Shown here one piece after another: positions 1-5,932 of a stretch of DNA of 6,886 nucleotides. Positions within the stretch are counted from its first letter, which is position 1. Each line of letters starts with the position of its first letter. The stretch is taken from positions 1 to 6,886 of the forward strand of contig JAHFAP010000170.1 of the NCBI GenBank assembly GCA_023250495.1, in the 5' to 3' direction. This stretch comes from Deltaproteobacteria bacterium (GTDB lineage Bacteria > Desulfobacterota > Binatia > UBA9968). The notes below the pieces were generated by a model. It saw only the letters and a program-made list of their open reading frames with translations. It was not told the origin of the DNA and did not search any database. The translations under genes and the position numbers were made by a program.

Positions 1-951
1 CATCACGTAGCCGTTTCCCTCGTAGATATTTTTTACGATCGCTTGAGGATCGATGGAATAGTTGATCGCCTGGCGCACCAGCTTGTTGTCGAAGGGCTTG
101 TGCAACACGTTCATCGCCAGAAAATACATCCTCAGCCCCTCGACCTTCTCGACGCGCGTTTTCGGGTTGGCCTCAATGCGCGGAATCTCGTCCACCGGAA
201 CGTTATTGATGACGTCCCCCTGCCCCGCGAGCAGGCCGGCCACGCGGCCGGCGTCCTCGCCGACTTTTCTGTAAACGACCTCTTTGATGTCCGGCTTTGG
301 CCCCCAGTAATCGTTGTTCCGGGTCATGACTAAGTTGCCGTCGCGCTGGTAGCTCACGAACTTATACGGCCCGGTCCCGACCGGATTCGCATCCATCTGC
401 TCGCCGTATTTATCCGCCGCCGCCTTGCTGACGATGAAGCGGTTGTACAGCCGGTCAAGAAAGACGGCGTTCGGTTTTTCTGTCGTCACCACCAGAGTGT
501 TGTCGTCCGGAGCTTCCATCTCGGTGATGTCCCTGAAGTTGTCTGCCTGCAGGCTCCGCTTGTCCGTCTTGATCCGGTTGATGGAAAAGATCACGTCCTT
601 GGCAGTGAAAGGCGCCCCGTTGTGAAAGCGTATCCCTTTTTTCAGGTGAAACAGCCAGTTCTTCCCCTGGAACTCCCACGACTCGGCCAACACCCCGAGG
701 TATTCCTTACGAGCGTAGTCCACTTCGACCAGCGGCTCGAGGATGTGCTGCCAGATGCCGTAGGTCGGGCTGGCGCTGTGGGCATAGGGATTGAGGCTAT
801 CCAGGCTGATTCCCTGAAAGATGGTGACTCGATCCTTTGACGCCGCCCAGCTCAGCCGTACGACAGCAGGCCCCAGTAGGCTCCCGGCGCCCAGAGCGGC
901 GCTCGTTTGAAGAAATTCTCTCCGGCTCATTCCCGATTTTTTGTCGCGCAT
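1..951 (-). CDS. ABC transporter substrate-binding protein, family 5 (peptide/nickel type), 3' end cut by window edge
   Basis: Extracytoplasmic receptor of a dipeptide/oligopeptide-type ABC importer; it would deliver ligand to the DppB/DppC-like permeases encoded just upstream. The frame is open from the ATG at 951 to the window edge, giving 317 residues; the family is usually about 500-550, so roughly the last 200 are missing. The N-terminus holds a twin-arginine (Tat) motif, SRREFLQ at residues 9-15, then a small-residue hydrophobic stretch (about 18-35) and a likely cleavage after LSWA near residue 36. Family marks are SLNPY (about 52-56), FHLKKGIRFHNG (about 101-112), NPVGTGPYK (189-197), and the KPFDN...VRQAIN segment (285-297). 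The start is set by a strong AAAGGAGG ribosome site 5 nt upstream. The gene begins 17 nt after the dppC stop, so it is the last visible gene of the operon. The ligand (peptide, acylated amino acid, other) cannot be deduced. Family call is very secure. Confidence 0.95.
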   Translation of the reverse strand, partial: MRDKKSGMSRREFLQTSAALGAGSLLGPAVVRLSWAASKDRVTIFQGISLDSLNPYAHSASPTYGIWQHILEPLVEVDYARKEYLGVLAESWEFQGKNWLFHLKKGIRFHNGAPFTAKDVIFSINRIKTDKRSLQADNFRDITEMEAPDDNTLVVTTEKPNAVFLDRLYNRFIVSKAAADKYGEQMDANPVGTGPYKFVSYQRDGNLVMTRNNDYWGPKPDIKEVVYRKVGEDAGRVAGLLAGQGDVINNVPVDEIPRIEANPKTRVEKVEGLRMYFLAMNVLHKPFDNKLVRQAINYSIDPQAIVKNIYEGNGYVM

Positions 952-956
952 AAAAA

Positions 957-964
957 CCTCCTTT
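957..964 (-). promoter_or_regulatory. Strong Shine-Dalgarno site for the substrate-binding protein
   Basis: On the minus strand the sequence reads AAAGGAGG, then five T residues, then the ATG at 951. It lies inside the 17-nt gap after the permease stop. It is much the best ribosome site in the window, which fits a receptor that must be made in excess over its membrane partners. It also fixes the start codon against the internal Met8. Confidence 0.8.
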
Positions 965-968
965 TGTC

Positions 969-1808
969 CTACCGTTGTCCTCTTAACTTCGGATCTAAAA
1001 TATCCCGCAGGCCATCGCCCAAGAGATTGATGCCAAAGACGGTGATGAAGATCGCCATGCCGGGAAAGATCGTCAACCACGGAGCGCGGTACATGTAGCT
1101 GCGCCCCTCGGCGAGCATCGATCCCCAAGTCGGAATGCTGGCGGGCACGCCCAGTCCGAGAAAGCTCAGGCTCGCCTCGGCGATGATCACGATCGCCATC
1201 GCGAAAGTGGCGATGACCGTAACACTGGCGAGGGTATTGGGCACGACGTGCCGCAAAAGAATGTAAAAATCCCTCCCGCCCAACGCCCGGGCCGCCAGGA
1301 CAAAATCGCGCTCCTTGAGCGACAGCACCTCACCGCGAACTACGCGGCAGTACTGCACCCACCGGGTGAGCATCAGCGCGATGATCACGTTCACCAGCCC
1401 CTGACCAAGAAAGGCCATCAACGCGATCGCCAACAGTAGAAACGGAAAGGCGAGGAAAATCTCCGTGATCTTGTTGATGAACTCGTCGGCGACTTTCCCG
1501 AAGTATCCTGCAATCGCCCCGAGAAAGCAGCCCATAAAGCCGGCCAGGATCACGGTCGTCGCGCCCACGAGCAGAGAGATCCTCGATCCATAGATGATCC
1601 GGCTCAAGATGTCGCGGCCGAGATTGTCCGTGCCCAGTAGGTAACCGCCGCTCCCTTGGCCGTTCCAGCTCGGAGGCTTGAGCCGATCTTCCAGCCGCTG
1701 TTCCTGCGGATCGTAGGGAGCCAGAAGCGGCGCGGCCAGCCCACCGATGAGCAGCACCAAAAGGATCAACCCGCCGATCCAGATTTTGAAATAGCGCGTC
1801 GCGAGCAT
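969..1808 (-). CDS. dppC: ABC transporter permease, DppC/OppC type
   Basis: Inner-membrane permease that pairs with the DppB-like protein to form the channel of a peptide-type importer. It has 279 residues, normal for the family. An N-terminal membrane segment (about 8-30) is followed by the OppC-type signature GTDNLGRDILSR (59-70) and YGSRISLLVG (73-82). Further hydrophobic segments lie near 83-101, 117-136, 139-155, 195-218 and 244-265. The cytoplasmic EAA loop that contacts the ATPase is AARALGGRDFYILLRHVVPN (172-191), with the conserved G and the closing P. EASLSFLGLG (211-220), TWG (227-229) and the C-terminal GDGLRDILDPKL (264-275) are typical. Its ATG shares one base with the TGA of dppB, so translation is probably coupled. 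The symbol names the family, not a proven dipeptide substrate; gsiD, nikC, oppC and ddpC are close relatives. Confidence 0.95.
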   Translation of the reverse strand: MLATRYFKIWIGGLILLVLLIGGLAAPLLAPYDPQEQRLEDRLKPPSWNGQGSGGYLLGTDNLGRDILSRIIYGSRISLLVGATTVILAGFMGCFLGAIAGYFGKVADEFINKITEIFLAFPFLLLAIALMAFLGQGLVNVIIALMLTRWVQYCRVVRGEVLSLKERDFVLAARALGGRDFYILLRHVVPNTLASVTVIATFAMAIVIIAEASLSFLGLGVPASIPTWGSMLAEGRSYMYRAPWLTIFPGMAIFITVFGINLLGDGLRDILDPKLRGQR

Positions 1809-1810
1809 CA
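1806..1810 (-). promoter_or_regulatory. TGATG stop/start overlap of dppB and dppC
   Basis: On the minus strand the TGA ending dppB (1810-1808) and the ATG starting dppC (1808-1806) share one A. A GAGGA lies about 10 nt upstream inside dppB and is only a moderate ribosome site. The arrangement is the usual one for translational coupling by re-initiation, and it would keep the two permease subunits close to equal amounts. Confidence 0.75.
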
Positions 1811-2800
1811 GAGCTTGATCCTCGGGTCCACCAGCATGTAGAGCAAGTCGACCAGTAAATTCACCCCGCAGTAGAGGATGGCGAAAAAGAAGATCAGACC
1901 CTGGGCCAGCCTGTAGTCCCTGAGAGAGATTGCCTGGATCAGGAGGTCGCCGATGCCGGGATAGGAGAAAACGGTCTCGGTGATCACCGAGCCGTTGAGC
2001 AGCGCTCCCAGTTGCAGCCCCAGGATCGTGATGATCGTGATCATGGCGTTGCGCACCGTGTGGCGCCAGATCACCGCTCTTTCGCTCAGTCCCTTCGCCC
2101 TGGCGGTGGTGATGTAATCCTGGCGCATCACCTCCAGGACGCTGGAGCGCGTGATCCGGGTCACGATCGCCGCAAGGCTCGTCCCCAAAGTCACCGCGGG
2201 CATGAACAGATGCCTGAGCGCGCTCCAGAAGCCGGCGAGGTTGCCGGTAAGCAGGCTATCCACGAGGTAGAGACGCGTGATCGGCTCGATCTCGATTCCA
2301 TAGTCGAGCCTGCCGGCCACCGGAAAGAGATTGAGCTGGCCGCCCAAAAAATAGATCATCATGATGCCGAGCCAAAAATTCGGCAGCGAGACGCCGATGA
2401 GAGCCAGCGCCATGCCCGCGTGGTCGATCATGGTGTCGTGCTTGACCGCCGAATAGACCCCGATCGGAATCGAGATGAGAATGGCAACGAGCAGGCTGGC
2501 GGTAGCCAGTTCTACGGTGGCGGGCAAACGCTCGAAGACGATGCGGGTGACCGGCTCGCCGAATTTCAGCGAGATGCCGAAGTCTCCGCGCGCGGCGTGG
2601 AGGAGAAATTCCCAATACTGCACCAGGATGGGCTCGTCGAGTCCCCACTCGTGGCGGGTGCGTTCGATCTCCTCCGGCGTCGCGCTTTCGCCCAGCAGCA
2701 GGCTCACGGGATCTCCCGGAGCGATGTGCATCAGCAGGAAGACCAGAAACGATATGCCCAGGATGACCGGGATCGCTCCTAAAAATCTACGCTTCAACAT
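1808..2800 (-). CDS. dppB: ABC transporter permease, DppB/OppB type
   Basis: First permease subunit of a peptide-type ABC importer in the inner membrane. It has 330 residues, normal length. The N-terminus MLKRRFLGAIPVILGISFLVFLLMHIAPGDPV is the standard first membrane helix followed by the PGDPV motif (28-32). Other family marks are GLDEP (53-57), GDFGISL (72-78), RLPATVELA (91-99), GVSLPNFWLG (136-145), LFPVAG (158-163) and ETVFSYPGIGDLL (275-287), ending in DPRIKL. The EAA loop for ATPase contact is TARAKGLSERAVIWRHTVRN (232-251). Six membrane segments can be placed near 9-27, 97-117, 128-153, 199-215, 253-274 and 299-323. The ATG lies 32 nt after the aminotransferase stop, with only a weak GGCGAG ribosome site. 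The transport substrate cannot be told from the permease sequence. Confidence 0.95.
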   Translation of the reverse strand: MLKRRFLGAIPVILGISFLVFLLMHIAPGDPVSLLLGESATPEEIERTRHEWGLDEPILVQYWEFLLHAARGDFGISLKFGEPVTRIVFERLPATVELATASLLVAILISIPIGVYSAVKHDTMIDHAGMALALIGVSLPNFWLGIMMIYFLGGQLNLFPVAGRLDYGIEIEPITRLYLVDSLLTGNLAGFWSALRHLFMPAVTLGTSLAAIVTRITRSSVLEVMRQDYITTARAKGLSERAVIWRHTVRNAMITIITILGLQLGALLNGSVITETVFSYPGIGDLLIQAISLRDYRLAQGLIFFFAILYCGVNLLVDLLYMLVDPRIKL

Positions 2801-2832
2801 CGCTCGCCAAAAAGTGGAGACGGCTGCCGCCG

Positions 2833-4116
2833 CTATAGACCCATCTGGCCAAAAGATCGATCGAGTATTTTGAGCGACTGATCCACCTGATCTTTGGTGA
2901 TATTGAGAGGCGGAGTAATCCGCAGCACATTTCCCATCAGCCCGCCCTTGCCGATAAGAAGTCCGTTTGCCTTGGTCAATTCGAAGAGTCTCTTGACTGC
3001 TTCAGGATCGGGGCTCTTATTCTCCCCCACCAGTTCCATTCCCTGCATCAGGCCCATCCCACGTACATCGCCGATGAGCGGATACTTTTTCTGCAGCGCT
3101 TCCAATCCTTCTCTCAGCCTTTTTCCCATGACGCGCGCGTTCTCGACCAGATTCTCCTCTTCGATGACCTCGAGCGTGGCGAGCGCAGCCGCGCTGGTCA
3201 CCGGGTTGCCGCCGAAGGTGGAGATCGTCATCCCTTTCATGCTGTCGGCCACCTCCGGCGCGGCGATCGTCGCGCCGATGGGAGAGCCGTTGGCCATCCC
3301 TTTGGCAAAGGTCATGATGTCAGGCTCGACGTCCCACTGCTCGATGCCGAACATCTTGCCGCCGGTCCTACCCCAAGCGGTCTGGACTTCATCGCAGATA
3401 AAAAGCCCGCCGTACTTGCGCACGATTGCGACGATCTCTTTGAAGTATTCCTTCGGCGGAGTGATGAAACCTCCGACCCCTTGAATCGGCTCGGCGATGA
3501 ACGCGGCCAGCCGACCTGACGTGACGGTCTGGATCGCCTCTTCGAGATCCTTCGCGCATTTGATATCGCAGCTCGGATAGGTGAGACCGAAAGGACAGCG
3601 GTAACAATATGCATTAGGAATGTGATGGACGCCGGGCATCGGTGTGGGCGTGAGACGCCAGGCGGCGTGGGCCGTGAGGCTCATCGCCAGATGGGAGCGG
3701 CCGCTGTATCCGTGGCGCAGCGCGATGACGTCCTGGCACTTCGTGTGCAGCTGGGCCAATAGAACCGCGGTCTCGTTCGCTTCTGTCCCGCTGTTGGTGA
3801 AAAAGGACTTTTGCAGTTTGCCCGGAGTAATTTGAGCGAGCTTCTCCGCCAGCCGCACGTGCGGCTCGTTCGGATAGAGGGTTGAGATGTGCTGCAGCTT
3901 GGCGGACTGCTTCTGGATCGCGTCGGTCACTTTCGGATGGCAATGGCCGACGCTGATGGTGACGATGCCGCCGAAGAAATCGAGGTACTCCTTCCCTTCG
4001 CTGTCGTAAACGTAGCTTCCCTGCGCGTGGTCGACCACGAGCGGCTCTTCGTAGTAGTTGGCCACGCAGGAAAAGAGAAACTCTTTGTGCTTGTCGAGAA
4101 CTTCCTGTTTTTTCAT
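2833..4116 (-). CDS. Class III PLP-dependent aminotransferase, AGXT2/omega-aminotransferase-like
   Basis: Cytosolic fold-type I aminotransferase that moves an amino group from an amino acid or omega-amino acid to pyruvate, glyoxylate or 2-oxoglutarate. Its 427 residues are a normal length. Visible PLP elements are NSGTEANE (108-115, phosphate cup), Y137 for ring stacking, E209 in AEPIQG, D242 in CDEVQTAWGRTG (241-252), Schiff-base lysine K272 in FAKGMANG, and T300 in STFGGNP (phosphate from the partner subunit). R399 in RITPP is placed to bind the substrate carboxylate. The N-terminal run YLDFFGGIVTISVGHCHPKV resembles human AGXT2 closely. A Cys cluster (C171, C174, C183, C187) marks the subgroup. 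The ATG at 4116 has only a weak GAGAG ribosome site; a candidate promoter lies 30-60 nt upstream. The gene heads the unit with the Dpp-like importer. Family is certain; among alanine-glyoxylate, beta-alanine-pyruvate and 4-aminobutyrate activities I cannot choose. Confidence 0.92.
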   Translation of the reverse strand: MKKQEVLDKHKEFLFSCVANYYEEPLVVDHAQGSYVYDSEGKEYLDFFGGIVTISVGHCHPKVTDAIQKQSAKLQHISTLYPNEPHVRLAEKLAQITPGKLQKSFFTNSGTEANETAVLLAQLHTKCQDVIALRHGYSGRSHLAMSLTAHAAWRLTPTPMPGVHHIPNAYCYRCPFGLTYPSCDIKCAKDLEEAIQTVTSGRLAAFIAEPIQGVGGFITPPKEYFKEIVAIVRKYGGLFICDEVQTAWGRTGGKMFGIEQWDVEPDIMTFAKGMANGSPIGATIAAPEVADSMKGMTISTFGGNPVTSAAALATLEVIEEENLVENARVMGKRLREGLEALQKKYPLIGDVRGMGLMQGMELVGENKSPDPEAVKRLFELTKANGLLIGKGGLMGNVLRITPPLNITKDQVDQSLKILDRSFGQMGL

Positions 4117-4149
4117 TTTGATGACTCTCGCGCCTGACCGACTTCTTTG

Positions 4150-4178
4150 ACGCTATCCAATCCCCCCAAGGCTGTCAA
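4150..4178 (-). promoter_or_regulatory. Candidate sigma-70-type promoter for the aminotransferase-dpp unit
   Basis: The minus strand has a perfect TTGACA (4178-4173), a 17-nt spacer, then TAGCGT (4155-4150), which matches TATAAT at only three of six positions. Transcription would begin near 4143, leaving a leader of about 27 nt before the ATG at 4116. The position, just past the palindromic repeat and in front of the first gene of the unit, is sensible. The poor -10 keeps this tentative. An alternative -10 in the TATATA around 4181-4186 has no good -35. Confidence 0.35.
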
Positions 4179-4191
4179 CATATATACAAAC

Positions 4192-4311
4192 TGTTGAAAT
4201 TCCCTGTCGGCGGTTTTGTCATTCTGAGCAACGCGAAGAATCTCCAGGAGAAATCAGGGATTCTTCGTCGCCTTCGGCTCCTCAGAATGACCACGTGGGA
4301 CTTTTTCAACA
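4192..4311. repeat. Palindromic MITE-like/REP-like intergenic element (GTCATTCTGAG type)
   Basis: Nested inverted repeats fill most of the 208-nt gap between the deacylase and the aminotransferase. The outer ends are TGTTGAAA (4192-4199) and TTTCAACA (4304-4311). The main arms are GTCATTCTGAG (4218-4228) and CTCAGAATGAC (4281-4291). The inner arms are CGAAGAATC (4234-4242) and GATTCTTCG (4259-4267), around a 16-nt loop. All three pairs are exact. Between the outer and main arms the two sides are only loosely alike. The core with GAAGAATC and GTCATTCTGAG resembles a short dispersed palindrome I recall from many environmental bacterial genomes; that is memory, not a search. It has no coding capacity. 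In RNA it would fold into a long hairpin and could stop or protect the upstream transcript. Confidence 0.8.
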
Positions 4312-4313
4312 CC

Positions 4314-4323
4314 CTTATATAAG
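4314..4323. repeat. 10-bp perfect palindrome beside the larger element
   Basis: CTTATATAAG is its own reverse complement and lies just after the deacylase stop and next to the right end of the 120-bp palindrome. The opposite flank also has a TATATA run (around 4181-4186), so the larger element sits between two TA-rich sequences. This may reflect the insertion target, but it is not a clean direct duplication. Confidence 0.4.
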
Positions 4324-4324
4324 A

Positions 4325-5917
4325 TCATCGCCTTTTCTTTCCCGGGCCGTAAATCACTTTTCCGGGACGGGCGCCGGTGTGGTTGCCTTGATCGATCACG
4401 ATCGCGCCGTTGACCAGAACATAGTCGATCCCTTTGGGGTACTGCTTGGGATTGTCGTAGGTCGCGGTGTCCGCCACGGCGTCGGGATCGAACAGCACGA
4501 GATCGGCCCAGTAGCCCTCCCTGATCAGCCCCCGGTCTTTCAGCCCGAGCACGCGCGCCGGCAAGGAGGTCATCTTGCGCACGGCATCCTCAAGCGTCAG
4601 CACCTTCTCCTCGCGCGTGTACTTGCCCAGCACGCGCGGGTTGGTGCCGAAGCTGCGCGGGTGCGGTTTGCCGGGATAATCGAGGTTGAGAGCGCTGCCA
4701 TCGGAGCCGATGGAGAGCCAGGGCACGCGCATGACGGTCTTCACGTCCTCCTCCGACATGGTATGGTGGACACCGTAAATGAAAATTCCTTCCTCGTAGA
4801 TGAGATTGAAGCAGACGCTGACCGGATCCTCGCCGCGCATCTTGGCGATCTCCGCGATGCTTTTTCCTTCGAACGGCTTGAGGCCCGGAGTGTCGAAGCG
4901 CGCCGCGACAATCCCCTCCCAACCGCCGTGCTCGTTGACGTATTGACCGAACTCCGGATCGCCGATCACGCGGGCGCGGAAGGCCGGATTTCCAAACTGC
5001 GAAATAATCTCGCTCGTCGGCGCATTCTGCACCCAGCGTGGAAAGAGCCTGCGCCAGGGATGCTGCATGGCGGTGTAGGGATACTGGTTCGCGGTGATGT
5101 CGAGCCCTTCGCGCCGCGCCTCCTCGATCTGCGCGACGACTTCGCGCACGCGCCCCCAGTTACTCTTGGCCCTCATCTTAAGATGGTAGACGTGCACCGG
5201 GATCTCCGCTTCCCTGGCGACGCGAATCGCCTTCTCCAGCTCTTCCATGATGTCGAAGCCTTCGCTCCCCAGGTGAACGCCGTAGTAGCCGCCGTAGCGC
5301 TTCGCCACCTTGGCCATCTGAATCACTTCATCCGGATTCTCCGGCCCCTTGGCGTGCCAGGCCGCGGTAAGTCCCAGCGCGCCCTCCTCCATCGCCTCAG
5401 CCACCATGCGGTTCATCCGCTCCTGCTCTTTGGCCGTGGCCGGCCGCTCTTCAAAGCCCACGACGATTGTCTTGATCTGCTGCGGAGAGACTCCGGAGGC
5501 GACGTTGATCGCCACGCCTCCCTTCATCAGTCTCTTGAAATAACCGGAGAAGCTCGTCCAATCCGTCTCGATGCCGTTGCGCCGCCGGTGCTCCGTGCGG
5601 TATTCCTCCAGCACCGCGCCCTGAAGCGGCGCCACGGTTTGACTCTCGCCGATGATGTCGAGCGTGACTCCTTGCCGGACCTTGCTCTCGGCATTGCCAT
5701 CGGCGACCAACGGCTGATCGCTGTGCGTGTGCATGTCGATGAAACCCGGAGTCACCACCCGCCCCCTGGCGGAGATGGCCCGTCGCCCGGCGGTTGGGTT
5801 GATCTTGCCGACCGCGGCGATCCTGCCGTTCTTTACGGCGACATCGCCATAGAGCCACGGATTGCCCGTGCCGTCGATCAGTCTACCGCCATGAATGACA
5901 ACGTCGTACAGAGCCAT
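4325..5917 (-). CDS. N-acyl-D-amino-acid deacylase (D-aminoacylase) family amidohydrolase
   Basis: Metal-dependent hydrolase that in characterised members cuts the acyl group from N-acyl-D-amino acids; cytosolic, no signal peptide. From the ATG at 5917 it has 530 residues, somewhat longer than classical D-aminoacylases (about 480). The N-terminal beta-sandwich strand YDVVIHGGRLIDGTGNP (4-20) is typical. Expected metal ligands are H63 and H65 in DMHTHSD, H215 in YYGVHLGSE, H245 in VYHLK and D406 in SIGSDGSAL. NQYPYTA (277-283), NWGRV (253-257), and the C-terminal sandwich GYWADLVLFDPD (468-479) also fit. The family's Cys ligand in GNCG is replaced: here the segment reads GESQ (90-93). The ATG was chosen because the family starts at this point; a TTG at 5932, directly after the previous stop, would add five residues (MCRSH) and cannot be excluded. 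No clear ribosome site precedes either. Substrate is uncertain; other N-acyl or dipeptide-like amides are possible. Confidence 0.9.
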   Translation of the reverse strand: MALYDVVIHGGRLIDGTGNPWLYGDVAVKNGRIAAVGKINPTAGRRAISARGRVVTPGFIDMHTHSDQPLVADGNAESKVRQGVTLDIIGESQTVAPLQGAVLEEYRTEHRRRNGIETDWTSFSGYFKRLMKGGVAINVASGVSPQQIKTIVVGFEERPATAKEQERMNRMVAEAMEEGALGLTAAWHAKGPENPDEVIQMAKVAKRYGGYYGVHLGSEGFDIMEELEKAIRVAREAEIPVHVYHLKMRAKSNWGRVREVVAQIEEARREGLDITANQYPYTAMQHPWRRLFPRWVQNAPTSEIISQFGNPAFRARVIGDPEFGQYVNEHGGWEGIVAARFDTPGLKPFEGKSIAEIAKMRGEDPVSVCFNLIYEEGIFIYGVHHTMSEEDVKTVMRVPWLSIGSDGSALNLDYPGKPHPRSFGTNPRVLGKYTREEKVLTLEDAVRKMTSLPARVLGLKDRGLIREGYWADLVLFDPDAVADTATYDNPKQYPKGIDYVLVNGAIVIDQGNHTGARPGKVIYGPGKKRR

Positions 5918-5932
5918 GTGGCTGCGACACAA

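Noticed and set aside
43..333. Short plus-strand open frame at the left edge.
   Set aside because: It lies antisense to the substrate-binding protein, whose minus-strand frame is intact and carries family motifs.
2012..2782. A 256-codon plus-strand open frame antisense to dppB.
   Set aside because: Its product is a low-complexity, charged, His/Gln/Asp-rich sequence, as expected for the complement of a membrane-protein gene. The minus-strand permease is unmistakable.
2894..3484. A 196-codon plus-strand open frame antisense to the aminotransferase.
   Set aside because: Ser/Pro-rich translation with no domain, wholly inside a gene with all catalytic motifs intact.
4141..4190. Riboswitch or attenuator in the aminotransferase leader.
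   Set aside because: The short leader shows no stem set or leader peptide I could recognise; apart from the palindromic element and the possible promoter there is nothing supportable.
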